A stretch of 64,000 nt of DNA. It comes from Chryseobacterium sp. POL2 (GTDB lineage Bacteria > Bacteroidota > Bacteroidia > Flavobacteriales > Weeksellaceae). Position 1 is the stretch's first letter. Every line of letters begins with the position of its first letter. The translations under genes were made by a program, and so were the position numbers. The notes below the pieces were generated by a model. That model had not been told where the DNA came from. It saw nothing but the letters and a program-made list of their open reading frames with translations, and made no database searches. The stretch spans positions 3,100,001 through 3,164,000 of the forward strand of contig NZ_CP049298.1 in the NCBI RefSeq assembly GCF_011058315.1. Direction: 5' to 3'. This document shows positions 25,184-33,696 of the stretch, piece after piece.

Positions 25184-26227
25184 ATGAAACTTTCCAAAGA
25201 TATAATGTATCAAGCTTCTTGCAACAAAAATCCAGATTTTGAAGGCGTTTTTTGGATGGCTGTGAAAACAACGGGTATTTTTTGTCGTCCAACTTGTACC
25301 GCAAGAAAGCCGAAAATAGAAAATGTTGAGTTTTTTGATAATACCAAAGATCCAATCCTGAAAGGTTATCGCCCATGTAAAATTTGTAAACCTTTGGAAA
25401 GTCCCGACCAAACACCCGAAGCAATCCAAAAATTGTTAGACGATTTATCACAAGATCCATCGATGAAATTTAAGGATTATGATTTGGTACAACGGGGCCT
25501 GGAGCCCGCCAATGTTAGACGTTGGTTTCTCAAACATCATGGTATGACATTTCATGCATTTCAAAGAATGTTTAAAATTAATTCCGCGTTTAAAAAACTT
25601 CAAGACGGCGAAAATATTATAGATGCCGCACTAGATATTGGTTATGAAAGTTTGAGTGGTTTTAATGAAAGTTTTAAAAATATATTTGGCGTTTCTCCAG
25701 CACAATCCAAAATGGAAAAAGTAATTGATCTAAAACGTATCGAAACTCCTATTGGGACAATGATCGCTTGTGCCGACAAACATGGAATTTGCCTTTTCGA
25801 ATTTTCCGATAGAAAAGCTTTACCCACGGAATTGAAACAAATTTCCAAACATTTCGATGCTAATATTATTCAGGGAGAAAATCCACATTTCACAACTTTA
25901 CAAAAAGAACTGAAAGAATATTTCGAAGGCAAAAGAAAAGAATTTACAGTGCCACTTTCGCCAGTAGGAACAGATTTTCAAAAACGAGTTTGGGAAATTC
26001 TTCGTACAATTCCTTACGGGACCACGCGAAGTTATCAAGAACAAGCCCATATTTTGGGAAATCCAAAAGCGGTGCGCGCGGTAGCCAATGCCAACGGTCT
26101 TAACAAAATATCGATTCTTATACCTTGTCATCGTGTGATTGGCAGCGACGGAAAACTCACGGGTTACGGCGGTGGCATCTGGCGAAAACAGAAACTTCTG
26201 GAACTCGAAAAAGCAATTTTGTTTTAA
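25184..26227 (+). CDS. ada: Ada: methyl-DNA repair protein and transcription activator
   Basis: 347 residues with three parts. An N-terminal zinc domain has Cys34, Cys38, Cys65 and Cys68 in the E. coli spacing (TTGIFCRPTC, YRPCKIC); Cys34 is the equivalent of the phosphotriester methyl acceptor. An AraC-type double helix-turn-helix covers about residues 95-175 (NIIDAALDIGYESLSGFNESF). A C-terminal O6-methylguanine methyltransferase has acceptor Cys315 in IPCHRVIGSDG. It repairs alkylated DNA and, when methylated, activates the adaptive response. A cupin gene follows after 47 bases. Confidence 0.95.
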   Translation: MKLSKDIMYQASCNKNPDFEGVFWMAVKTTGIFCRPTCTARKPKIENVEFFDNTKDPILKGYRPCKICKPLESPDQTPEAIQKLLDDLSQDPSMKFKDYDLVQRGLEPANVRRWFLKHHGMTFHAFQRMFKINSAFKKLQDGENIIDAALDIGYESLSGFNESFKNIFGVSPAQSKMEKVIDLKRIETPIGTMIACADKHGICLFEFSDRKALPTELKQISKHFDANIIQGENPHFTTLQKELKEYFEGKRKEFTVPLSPVGTDFQKRVWEILRTIPYGTTRSYQEQAHILGNPKAVRAVANANGLNKISILIPCHRVIGSDGKLTGYGGGIWRKQKLLELEKAILF

Positions 26228-26274
26228 AAGTAAAAACCTATCATTTTAATTCTTAAATTCATACAAAAATTAAA

Positions 26275-26637
26275 ATGAGAAAATATAAAATCCAAACCAA
26301 ACCTTTTGTTGTCCCAACCACCGATGGGAAGCTCATCGAAGAACATTGGGGAAATACAACTTCTCATAAGAATATTTCTATCGCGTATATGTCTGCGCCA
26401 CCAGGATGGAGCGAGCCTCACCAGACGCCAGATTTTGACGAGTTTACACTAATAATTTCTGGAAAAAAACAAATTGAGATAGATGGCGAAATTGTCATTG
26501 TAGAGAAAGGACAAAGTATTTTGATTGAAAAAGGTGCGCGCATTCGTTATTCGAATCCATTTTCGGAGGTTTGCGATTATGTGGCGATTTGTATGCCTGC
26601 ATTTTCGATGGATCTTGTTAATCGCGAAGCCTATTAA
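26275..26637 (+). CDS. cupin-domain protein
   Basis: 120-residue single cupin. HWGNTTSHKNISIAYMSAPP leads into a first cupin motif that keeps WSEPHQTPDFDEFTLIISG (residues about 42-60: His, Glu in degenerate positions), and a second motif around EKGQSILIEKGARIRYSNPF near 80-100. Only part of the usual metal-binding His/Glu set is seen, so it may be a binding rather than catalytic protein. It follows ada by 47 bases and could be part of its transcript. Function unknown. Confidence 0.8.
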   Translation: MRKYKIQTKPFVVPTTDGKLIEEHWGNTTSHKNISIAYMSAPPGWSEPHQTPDFDEFTLIISGKKQIEIDGEIVIVEKGQSILIEKGARIRYSNPFSEVCDYVAICMPAFSMDLVNREAY

Positions 26638-26670
26638 CATTTAAGATTTAAAAATTTTAAACGTAAAAAG

Positions 26671-26708
26671 AAAAACAGAATCAAAAAAATAATTGATTCT
26701 GTTTTTTA
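26671..26708. terminator. bidirectional terminator between cupin and DUF3037 genes
   Basis: AAAACAGAATCAA/TTGATTCTGTTTT with T6 on the plus strand side and a T-rich tract on the minus strand side; serves two convergent genes. Confidence 0.8.
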
Positions 26709-26726
26709 TTAAATCGATTATATTTT

Positions 26727-27110
26727 TTATAAAATTAAATCTCTGAACAAGCGCTCAAAAGTTTTATCCAAATCGACAGCTTGTCCAGGATGAGGTCGCG
26801 AAGTCTGGATGATAGAACTCCGCACTGCGGTTAGCCAACGGAAACGTTCGGGGATTTCCAATTGCGCAATCGGACCAAAATCTTTACCTCCTTTTGCAAC
26901 ATTTTCGAAAGACATCAAATGTTTTTCAATAACTTCAAATTCTGTTTCGCAAAAAAAACATTGCATTTTGTCGGGACAAAGATGGGTTTTCACTTTGATG
27001 TATTTTTCACGTTTGCTAAAGATGACCAAACCAACGTTTATAAATTCTTCACGCTCAGGTTTTGGCACCAATCGGATTACCGCGTACTCATATAATTTTA
27101 CTTCTTGCAT
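26727..27110 (-). CDS. DUF3037 family protein
   Basis: 127 residues. LYEYAVIRLVPKPEREEFINVGLVIFS is the DUF3037 hallmark (shown here in part: YEYAVIRLVPKPEREEF). It carries Cys residues in HLCPDKMQCFFCETEF that could bind metal. The gene overlaps the end of the HipA-like kinase gene by 23 bases, so the two are translated together. This pairing recurs in other bacteria, which suggests a joint function, perhaps a kinase and its partner, but the function is not known to me. Confidence 0.85.
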   Translation of the reverse strand: MQEVKLYEYAVIRLVPKPEREEFINVGLVIFSKREKYIKVKTHLCPDKMQCFFCETEFEVIEKHLMSFENVAKGGKDFGPIAQLEIPERFRWLTAVRSSIIQTSRPHPGQAVDLDKTFERLFRDLIL

Positions 27111-27876
27111 CTTTCGCTTCGTTTACAAAGTTATCAGAATTCGCTAGTCGTCTGGTCAAAAACTGGAAATAGACTTTTTTTATTTCCTCTGGAGAAAGTT
27201 CTGTATCGCGCCATTGCAGCCAATCTTCGGGAATAAGTTCTACAATGTTACGCAGAATGTCATCGGTCAAAATTGTTTTAAATTTTAGATTCACTTCATC
27301 CAGTTGATCCGCTTGCGGTAGCAGAACATGATCTTTTATCATCGGGAAATTGCTGATTGCATTCTTCTCCCAATTGTCCCAAGAATGATGGAAGTACAAA
27401 GATGCACCATGATCGATGAGCCACAATTCTTTATGCCAATACAGCATATTGGTATTCCGGAAAGTACGGTCGATATTGGTTAGATAAGCATCTAGCCATA
27501 CGATTTCAGACGAAAGCTGAGTGTCAATTTTTACCGCTGCAGGATCGTAGTTAATCGCACCAGAAAGATAATGCAAAGCCAAATTTCGTCCCACACTAGC
27601 TTTCAACAAATCCTGAATTTCCTCATCAGCTTCAGTTCTTCCAAAATCTTCATGCAGATATGCGAACACCAATTCAGGCGTTCGGAAGCCCAAAGCTTGC
27701 GCAATCTTTCCTCCGATAAGTTCAGAAATTAAGGCCTTTACACCGTGTCCCGCACCACGAAATTTTAATACATATTTAAAGTCGTCATCCGCCTCCGCCA
27801 AAGCAGGCAAAGAGCCGCCTTCGCGCAATGGCAAAATATAACGTAAGACCGTTACCGTTCGTAATGATAAATCCAT
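27088..27876 (-). CDS. HipA-like kinase-fold protein
   Basis: 262 residues of a HipA-like/PI3-PI4 kinase-type fold. Visible: the ATP-Lys region DFKYVLKFRGAGHGVKALISE near residues 32-52 (part: YVLKFRGAGHGVKAL), an active-site-like LDAYLTNIDRTFRNTNML near 150 (in place of the HxDxHxxN-type catalytic loop; D and N kept) and LWLIDHGASLYF near 172 with the Asp of the metal-binding motif. HipA toxins phosphorylate tRNA synthetases, with HipB as antitoxin, but no HipB-like gene is here; instead DUF3037 overlaps its 3' end. Toxin activity is not shown. Confidence 0.8.
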   Translation of the reverse strand: MDLSLRTVTVLRYILPLREGGSLPALAEADDDFKYVLKFRGAGHGVKALISELIGGKIAQALGFRTPELVFAYLHEDFGRTEADEEIQDLLKASVGRNLALHYLSGAINYDPAAVKIDTQLSSEIVWLDAYLTNIDRTFRNTNMLYWHKELWLIDHGASLYFHHSWDNWEKNAISNFPMIKDHVLLPQADQLDEVNLKFKTILTDDILRNIVELIPEDWLQWRDTELSPEEIKKVYFQFLTRRLANSDNFVNEAKDARSKII

Positions 27877-27903
27877 TTTGTTAATTAAAGTGTAAAAATA
27901 GCA

Positions 27904-27992
27904 TTTTTTTGGCGCCTATTTCCGTCCTCCGTTCCCGCTTTTTGTTTTTTCAAAAAACAAAAGAGCTCCACTCAGGCCGGGGCGCGCTGCGC
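27904..27992. repeat. GC-rich intergenic repeat, copy B (diverged)
   Basis: Shares the frame of copies A and C: TTGGCGCC-TATTTCCG near the left end and GAGCTCC followed by CCGGGGCGC at the right end. The middle is replaced by a T-rich/A-rich inverted repeat (CTTTTTGTTTTTT and AAAAAACAAAAG). It fills most of the gap between two divergent genes. Confidence 0.65.
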
Positions 27993-28025
27993 ACGTTGAC
28001 AAAGAAGGATTTTTGTATTTAGTTT

Positions 28026-28054
28026 TTGATTCCATGAGACTTTTCTTATTTTTG
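28026..28054 (+). promoter_or_regulatory. promoter of the flavin oxidoreductase gene
   Basis: TTG (28026-28028), an 18-base gap, TATTTTTG (28047-28054); transcription should start near 28060, before both possible ATG codons (28072 and 28129). Confidence 0.65.
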
Positions 28055-28071
28055 AGAAAATTTAAAAACCT

Positions 28072-29064
28072 ATGTCGTCTTTCATCGACTTTGGGATTGC
28101 CAAAAAATCCTATGAACATCAACAACAAATGAATAAAATAACCGAACTTTTTAATATTAAATATCCAATCATCCAAGGCGGGATGATTTGGCATAGTGGC
28201 TGGAGGCTTGCTTCGGCGGTTTCTAACAATGGCGGATTGGGACTTATTGGTTCTGCAAGCATGTATCCCGACATTCTTCGCGAAAATATCAAAAAATGCA
28301 AAGCGGCAACAGATAAGCCTTTCGGGGTTAATATCGCGCTGTTGTATCCCAATTTAGAAGAAATCATCAATATCATTTTGGAGGAAAAAGTAAAAATTGT
28401 TTTCACTTCAGCGGGAAATCCAAAAACTTATACTGATGTTTTAAAGAAAGAAGGCATCAAAGTGGCACACGTGGTATCATCTACCAAGTTTGCTATCAAA
28501 TGTCAAGATGCTGGTGTGGATGCTATTGTTGCAGAAGGTTTTGAAGCAGGTGGTCACAATGGTCGCGATGAAACAACAACTTTAGCTCTAATCCCGAATG
28601 TTAAAAGACATATCACAACACCACTAATTGCTGCAGGCGGTATTGCAACAGGAGCGCAGATGAAAGCAGCGATGATTCTTGGTGCAGACGCTGTACAGGT
28701 AGGATCACGTTTTGCCGCGACAACTGAGGCGAGTTCTCATGAAAATTTTAAAAATAAAATTGTTGAAATCGGAGAAGGTGACACACAGTTAACTTTGAAA
28801 GAATTGGCGCCAGTACGTTTGATAAAAAATAAATTCTATCAAGATCTGGAGGCGCTTTACGAACAAGGCAGAAATGTTGAAGCGCTTAAAGAAACGCTGG
28901 GCCGTGCACGTGCAAAACGCGGCATGTTCGAAGGCGATTTGGTGGAAGGCGAGTTGGAGATTGGACAATCTTCGGCTTTGATCGATGAGGTGCTTCCTGT
29001 TGAAAAAGTTTTTGAAAAGCTGATTGCAGAGTTCAATGCAGCAAAAGTTGATTTGATTCTTTAA
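28072..29064 (+). CDS. NAD(P)H-dependent flavin oxidoreductase (nitronate monooxygenase family)
   Basis: 330-residue FMN TIM-barrel enzyme of the nitronate monooxygenase/2-nitropropane dioxygenase family. Visible: FNIKYPIIQGGMIWHSG near residue 27, GVNIALLYP near 88, VAEGFEAGGHNGRDE near 160 with the catalytic His region, and AAGGIATGAQMKAAMILGAD near 190 for phosphate binding. Family members mostly begin close to MNKITELFNIKYP, which is the ATG at 28129; the promoter would allow either start. The natural substrate is unknown. A 7-bp repeat array follows its stop. Confidence 0.87.
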   Translation: MSSFIDFGIAKKSYEHQQQMNKITELFNIKYPIIQGGMIWHSGWRLASAVSNNGGLGLIGSASMYPDILRENIKKCKAATDKPFGVNIALLYPNLEEIINIILEEKVKIVFTSAGNPKTYTDVLKKEGIKVAHVVSSTKFAIKCQDAGVDAIVAEGFEAGGHNGRDETTTLALIPNVKRHITTPLIAAGGIATGAQMKAAMILGADAVQVGSRFAATTEASSHENFKNKIVEIGEGDTQLTLKELAPVRLIKNKFYQDLEALYEQGRNVEALKETLGRARAKRGMFEGDLVEGELEIGQSSALIDEVLPVEKVFEKLIAEFNAAKVDLIL

Positions 29065-29070
29065 GAAATT

Positions 29071-29127
29071 GGGAACTAGGAACTAGGAACTAGGAACTAG
29101 GAACTGGGAACTGGGAACTGGGAACTA
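29071..29127 (+). repeat. 7-bp tandem repeat (GGAACTA/GGAACTG)
   Basis: Eight units of GGAACTR (29072-29127) after a G: four GGAACTA, three GGAACTG, one GGAACTA. The array ends 28 bases before the GTG start of the DUF4268 gene, where length change by slippage could alter promoter or leader spacing. Confidence 0.95.
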
Positions 29128-29155
29128 GAAATTAATCATTAATAATTTAAAAAAC

Positions 29156-29584
29156 GTGTTTTCAAAACAAGAAGCGGCGCAGTTAAAGAAAGAATTTTGG
29201 ACAGCTTTTGGGAAAGCTTTTCCGAGAAAATGGCTATTGTATGATACCAAAATAAAAGATTTTTCTTTTAAATTTTATGCGGATAACAAAAAAGTAGAAG
29301 TTTCGCTGGATATCGAAATGAAAGATGAGCTTTTCCGAAATGCATATTTCGAGAAGATTTGGTCCTTAGAATCTATTTTGGAAGAATACGTAGGCGACTT
29401 TACGAAAGATGAATTTTATGTTTTGGACAATGGGAAAGTTATCAGCCGAATTTGGGTTACAAAAACGAATGTTAGTATTTTTAATAAAAATTCGTGGCCC
29501 GATATTTTTGATTTTTTTGTTGAGAAAATGTCGGCTTTCGAAATGTTTTATTACGAATATGAAGATTTTATAAAAGATGTGTGA
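29156..29584 (+). CDS. DUF4268 domain protein
   Basis: 142 residues. The start FSKQEAAQLKKEFWTAFGKAF and the end of the protein FEMFYYEYEDFIKDV fit DUF4268, a small domain that also occurs at the end of restriction- or nuclease-like proteins. Here it stands alone, without a fused partner. The start codon is GTG at 29156. A 7-bp tandem array lies just upstream and a small uncharacterised ORF follows after 55 bases. Function unknown. Confidence 0.8.
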   Translation: MFSKQEAAQLKKEFWTAFGKAFPRKWLLYDTKIKDFSFKFYADNKKVEVSLDIEMKDELFRNAYFEKIWSLESILEEYVGDFTKDEFYVLDNGKVISRIWVTKTNVSIFNKNSWPDIFDFFVEKMSAFEMFYYEYEDFIKDV

Positions 29585-29639
29585 TCCAATGTGCTGCTTA
29601 AAATTAATGATTAAAGGCTTTTAAAATAAAAGTATAAGA

Positions 29640-29876
29640 ATGAAGAAAATAACAATAAAAGCTAAAGATTTTTTCGAATTGTTAAAATTGAAAGGCGAGT
29701 CGATGTGGGACGTTTTTGCATCGCTTATTGATGGGGAAGAAAAGGAACTGATTTTTGTGGACGAGGACAACAAGTTTTTGTTCGCGTATATTTTGCCCAA
29801 AAATCTTGAAAAACTGAAAGAAGATAAAGCGCTTTTTTCTAAAGAATATGCCGAAAAATTGAACGACCTCAATTAG
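29640..29876 (+). CDS. small uncharacterised protein (78 aa)
   Basis: ATG at 29640; 78 residues, charged, no membrane segment or Cys. The first part KKITIKAKDFFELLKLKG looks like a strand-helix unit, and there are many Lys/Glu. An antisense frame of about the same length exists (29621-29872 minus), but the plus-strand frame has a natural start, lies in line with DUF4268 and ends just before a plus-strand terminator, so it is the better gene. No family recognised. Confidence 0.6.
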   Translation: MKKITIKAKDFFELLKLKGESMWDVFASLIDGEEKELIFVDEDNKFLFAYILPKNLEKLKEDKALFSKEYAEKLNDLN

Positions 29877-29902
29877 TCCAGCAAAAGAAAAAATCTACAT
29901 CT

Positions 29903-30010
29903 AGCCCCGATTGCAGCGAATAGCCTGAGCAGTCGGGGTTTTGTTTTGGCGCGAAGCCTAGCAGCGGAAAGCGGGCTGGGATTGTCGAAGAATGTACGCT
30001 TGTCCTGCTC
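29903..30010 (+). repeat. intergenic repeat, variant E, with terminator hairpin
   Basis: Begins AGCCCCGATTGCAGCG and goes on through TTTGGCGCG and CAGCGGAAAGCGGGCTGG. From memory, phrases like these occur in intergenic repeats of flavobacteria. The 10-bp stem CCCCGATTGC/GCAGTCGGGG (29905-29938) followed by TTTTGTTTT can end the DUF4268 transcript. It runs up to the end of pnuC. Confidence 0.6.
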
Positions 30011-30685
30011 CTAAGATTTAGGCTGTAGTTTTAAACTTTTCTGCCATTCGATATAACCAACAATGGCCATGAAACTGAATACGAAATATTGTAAAGATGT
30101 GATAGCGAGGCCTTTGTAAACCATCATCGGGATGCAGATGATATCGGCGACAATCCAAAAAATCCAGTTTTCGACGCAGCGTTTTGCCATGAGCAGCATG
30201 CCGACCAAGAATAAAGAGGTTGTTAAAATATCGAGATAATTGGCCCAATCCAAATGGTAAAGTCCGAGGTTGACATTTTCTAAACTGAATTTGTTGTCGA
30301 TAAAAGGTTTGAAGTAATAAACCAGTCCGACAAAAATTATACTCAATACAAATAAAATACTGGCATTGAACCAATCTTTTTTTGAGGCTTTTTGTACTTG
30401 GACATGGATATGGTCATCCGAATGTTTTGCCCACAAAATCCAGCCGTAGATGCTCATCACCGTGTAATAAACGTTGATAAGCATGTCGCCTAAAAGCCCG
30501 AAAACAAACATAATGTATATGAACAAAATCGTGGAAACCAAGCCAGTGGGATACACCCAAATGTTTTTTTTGATGGAAAAATAAACACTGAGGATACCAA
30601 AAACGGTCGCAATGATTTCTAAAATAACCAAATATCTGGGATAGTCTTTGTATTGGGACGCAAGATCTACGAAAAATTCTAACAT
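30011..30685 (-). CDS. pnuC: PnuC-family nicotinamide riboside (or thiamine-type) transporter
   Basis: 224-residue integral membrane protein with about seven membrane segments. Family traits: ILEIIATVFGILSVYFSIK near residue 22, the aromatic substrate region NIWVYPTGLVSTILF near 40, NVYYTVMSIYGWILW near 70 and the final AKRCVENWIFWIVADII near 166. PnuC carries nicotinamide riboside by facilitated diffusion, with trapping by phosphorylation. Some Bacteroidota homologues carry thiamine and sit with thiamine genes or a TPP riboswitch; neither is seen here. Convergent with the DUF4268 cluster. Confidence 0.92.
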   Translation of the reverse strand: MLEFFVDLASQYKDYPRYLVILEIIATVFGILSVYFSIKKNIWVYPTGLVSTILFIYIMFVFGLLGDMLINVYYTVMSIYGWILWAKHSDDHIHVQVQKASKKDWFNASILFVLSIIFVGLVYYFKPFIDNKFSLENVNLGLYHLDWANYLDILTTSLFLVGMLLMAKRCVENWIFWIVADIICIPMMVYKGLAITSLQYFVFSFMAIVGYIEWQKSLKLQPKS

Positions 30686-30860
30686 GTTGTAAAGATATAT
30701 AATTATTAAAAAATAAGGAATATTATTATGATATCTTTAAAGCTGATTTGTCGCTAGAGTGTTAAAGAATTTTAATAAAATTTTAGAAATTAGTTTTGTA
30801 ATCGCCTTTTTTTTATATTTTCGTAAGCTTAAAATAAAAACGAAGTAAAGAGTATTTTTT

Positions 30861-32375
30861 ATGTCAAATATTTGGATTAAAAAGCCGCTAAGTGCCTACG
30901 AAGCGGATATGAAAAAAAGCCAGCTAAAGCGCGTTCTTGGTAAATGGAGCCTTACAGCTATTGGTGTTGGAGCTATTATTGGAGGAGGAATTTTTGTGTT
31001 GACGGGGACGGGTGCTTATTATCATGCAGGTCCAGCTTTGGCAATTTCGTTTATTGTGGCTGGAATTGCTTGCGTTTTTGCAGCCTTATGTTACGCGGAG
31101 TTTGCTTCTATTATCCCAGTAGAAGGTTCGGCTTATGCTTATGCATACGGCACAGTAGGTGAGATTTTCGCTTGGGCCATGGGCTGGTGTCTTATTTTGG
31201 AGTATGCCATGGCGAGTATGGCGGTCTCGGTGAGTTGGTCCGGGTATTTTAATAAATTTCTGAAGATATTTGGTATTGATTTACCCGCTTACTTAACGAC
31301 AGATCCTGCAAGTTTTACAGGGGAAGGTTTCTCTATGAATTTGCCTGCTTTTATTATTGTGTTATTAATCACTGCTTTGTTGGTTAAAGGAACCAAAGAA
31401 GCTGCTGGTGCTAATAATCTTATAGTTATAATGAAAACTTCTGCAGTTATTTTTGTAGTCATTGCAGGTGCTTATATCGTTTTTACCAATACAGACCTTT
31501 ATAATGCTGTAGATGGTGTTAAAAACTGGAAACCCTTTATTCCTGCCGAAACTTTAATAAAAAATCCAGATGGTGAAATGGTTTCCGCCTATGGTGTTAA
31601 AGGAATTATTTCTGGAGCAGCTGCAATTTTCTTCGCTTATATAGGTTTTGATGCCGTTTCGACGCAAGCAGGAGAAGCTATTAATCCGAAAAAAGATGTG
31701 CCTTTTGCGATTATCACGTCTTTATTAATTTGTACCGCTCTTTATATCTGTGTGTCTTTGGTATTAACAGGGATGATGCATTATACAGACTTTAATCCAG
31801 AAGGGAAATTCCCAGAGGCAATAAAAGCACCAGTAGCTTATGCATTTGAGATTGCAGGCTATCATTGGGCGAGTAATATTATAACTATTGCCGCGACAGT
31901 AGGGCTTATCTCTGTAATTATGGTGATGATGATGGGGCAATCCAGAATTTTTATCGGAATGTCAAAAGATGGTTTGATCCCAAAATTCTTAGGAGAGATT
32001 AATCCAAAAACCAAAACTCCTGCTAAAGGAATTATTCTTTTAGGGATTGTAGTTGCTTGCGTAGCAGCGTTCACGCCAATTTCGACATTAGCGGATATGA
32101 CGAGTTTCGGGACATTGTTTGCCTTTACTTTAGTGTGTATCGCCGTTTGGATTATGCGTAAAAAAGAACCGAACTTAGAAAGAAACTTCAAAGTTCCTGC
32201 TTATAAAATCGTGGTAGCATTAGGCGTGTTTATCAATATTTATTTAATACTCAATCTTAGTGCGCACGCTCTAGAATTGTCAGCGGGCTGGCTTTTGTTG
32301 GGCGTTTTGGTCTATATTTTCTATGGACGTCGCAACAGCCATCTTAACAATCCACACAAAGACACCAACAACTAA
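30861..32375 (+). CDS. APC-superfamily amino acid permease
   Basis: 504-residue transporter with about 12 membrane segments. The first segment holds the substrate-binding loop TAIGVGAIIGGGIFVLTGTG near residues 31-50, and the sixth IFFAYIGFDAVSTQAGEAINPKKD near 255-275 (part: FFAYIGFDAVSTQAGEA), both characteristic of the cationic amino acid/YfnA-like group of the APC family. The exact substrate cannot be read from the sequence. A terminator follows directly, then repeat copy D. A possible -7 box TAGTTTTG lies at 30791. Confidence 0.9.
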   Translation: MSNIWIKKPLSAYEADMKKSQLKRVLGKWSLTAIGVGAIIGGGIFVLTGTGAYYHAGPALAISFIVAGIACVFAALCYAEFASIIPVEGSAYAYAYGTVGEIFAWAMGWCLILEYAMASMAVSVSWSGYFNKFLKIFGIDLPAYLTTDPASFTGEGFSMNLPAFIIVLLITALLVKGTKEAAGANNLIVIMKTSAVIFVVIAGAYIVFTNTDLYNAVDGVKNWKPFIPAETLIKNPDGEMVSAYGVKGIISGAAAIFFAYIGFDAVSTQAGEAINPKKDVPFAIITSLLICTALYICVSLVLTGMMHYTDFNPEGKFPEAIKAPVAYAFEIAGYHWASNIITIAATVGLISVIMVMMMGQSRIFIGMSKDGLIPKFLGEINPKTKTPAKGIILLGIVVACVAAFTPISTLADMTSFGTLFAFTLVCIAVWIMRKKEPNLERNFKVPAYKIVVALGVFINIYLILNLSAHALELSAGWLLLGVLVYIFYGRRNSHLNNPHKDTNN

Positions 32376-32386
32376 CTATACTATTT

Positions 32387-32412
32387 TAGCCCGCTTTTAT
32401 GCGGGTTTTTTA
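32387..32412 (+). terminator. terminator after the permease
   Basis: AGCCCGC/GCGGGTT with loop TTTTAT, then T-rich. Confidence 0.75.
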
Positions 32413-32520
32413 TTTGGGCGTCTTTGCGGTCTACGGGCAGTCGCTGCTATCCGCGATGGCTTCCGCTCCGCTCAGCCACCGCGGATAACGAGCTCCGACA
32501 ATGCCCTTCGCCCGGACGCG
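32413..32520 (+). repeat. GC-rich intergenic repeat, copy D (diverged)
   Basis: Shares TTTGGGCG at the left, CAGTCGCTGC, CGAGCTCCGACA and a right end CCCGGACGCG with copies A and C, but the inner part differs: it holds ATCCGCG/CGCGGAT-like inverted segments around GGCTTCCGCTCCGCTCAGCC. Directly after a terminator, as for A and C. Confidence 0.7.
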
Positions 32521-32569
32521 AGATTTGTCATAAAAATTGTAATTTGTCCTTCGAATATTAATTGTACCT

Positions 32570-33601
32570 ATGAAATCAATTTTCCTATTTATCAGCTTAG
32601 CTATTTTTGGCTTCTCAAAATCGCAAAACATCAAAATCGATACATTATTAACCGATAAAATTAGCATTAGAGCCATTCAGTTGCACGATGGGAAAGTGTG
32701 GTATGCCGGTTCGCAATCCAAATTTGGTTATGTTAACTTTCGAAATCCTAAAGATAAAAGCCAAATAAAATTAAATGCAAAAAATCAAGAATTCAGAGTG
32801 ATTGCCAGGTTTCAGGAAAACTTTTTTGAAACCGTTAATGTGGGTTCTCCTGCTCAGTTTTATAGTATTTCCGCTGCTAACCTTAAAGTTTCGGAACTTA
32901 ATAAAATGTCCGATTCCAGTGTTTTTTATGATTGCTTCAAAGTCAATTCGATTAATAACAATGGTATTGCCATTAGCGATCCATATCCCAACGGAAAACC
33001 TAATTTTTTTATCACCTCAAAAAATAGAAAATTGGTGGATGATCCGCTGCGAAAGCTCCCAACTTATGAGAAAGGTGAAGCGCATTTTGCAGCGAGCAAT
33101 TCCAATGTTGCCATGCATCGTAACAAAGTATGGATTGCTACAGGTGGCACAAAAGCTAGAATTTTCAAATTCGATTGGAAGTCGCCTTACGTTTGGGAGG
33201 TTTATGAAACACCTTTTGTGCAAGGTTCATCCTCCCAAGGGATTTATGCGATAGATTTTGCAGATGAAAATTTCGGAATCGCTGTGGGAGGCGATTATAC
33301 CAAACAATCCGAAAATATTAACAACATCGCCACCACAAAAGATGGTGGGAAAACATGGCAAATACAAGCTTCAGGACAAAATGCCGGTTACTCCACTTGT
33401 GTGAAAATAAAACCAAAATCCAAAGGGAAAGAGATTGTAGCATTGGGCGACCAACACATCAGCTACTCTAACGATTACGGGAAAACTTGGACAAAAATCT
33501 CCGATGAAAAGGGATTTTATACGTTTGAGTGGCTAGATTCTAAAAGCTTAATATTAGCAGGTAAAGATAGAATCGTTAAATTGACTTTTCTAGATTATTA
33601 A
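32570..33601 (+). CDS. secreted BNR/Asp-box beta-propeller-like protein
   Basis: 343 residues with a signal peptide (KSIFLFISLAIFGFSKSQ, cleaved after about residue 19). The C-terminal half carries Asp-box phrases typical of BNR repeats: TTKDGGKTWQIQ near residue 256 and YSNDYGKTWTKIS near 302. Such sequences form blades of a beta-propeller, as in sialidases and YCF48-like assembly factors. No sialidase catalytic set is seen. Probably a periplasmic or surface protein of unknown function. It has no T9SS tail. Confidence 0.82.
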   Translation: MKSIFLFISLAIFGFSKSQNIKIDTLLTDKISIRAIQLHDGKVWYAGSQSKFGYVNFRNPKDKSQIKLNAKNQEFRVIARFQENFFETVNVGSPAQFYSISAANLKVSELNKMSDSSVFYDCFKVNSINNNGIAISDPYPNGKPNFFITSKNRKLVDDPLRKLPTYEKGEAHFAASNSNVAMHRNKVWIATGGTKARIFKFDWKSPYVWEVYETPFVQGSSSQGIYAIDFADENFGIAVGGDYTKQSENINNIATTKDGGKTWQIQASGQNAGYSTCVKIKPKSKGKEIVALGDQHISYSNDYGKTWTKISDEKGFYTFEWLDSKSLILAGKDRIVKLTFLDY

Positions 33602-33675
33602 AATGTAATAGTCTTTTTCAATATTTGCCGATCGAAAATCATATTTTATAATTAAGGCATCAAGATTCTATTTCG

Positions 33676-33683
33676 TACCTTTG
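33676..33683 (+). promoter_or_regulatory. -7 box of the hemN-type gene
   Basis: TACCTTTG, exact TAnnTTTG, 13 bases before the ATG at 33697. Confidence 0.5.
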
Positions 33684-33696
33684 CTATTCATAATTA

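Noticed and set aside
27904-27992. Insertion sequence remnant in the divergent gap
   Set aside because: No terminal inverted repeats with target duplication and no transposase frame; it fits the intergenic repeat family instead.
30011-30685. TPP riboswitch before pnuC
   Set aside because: The 175-base gap upstream shows no thi-box core (CTGAGA...ACC...GATC-like), so no riboswitch is called.
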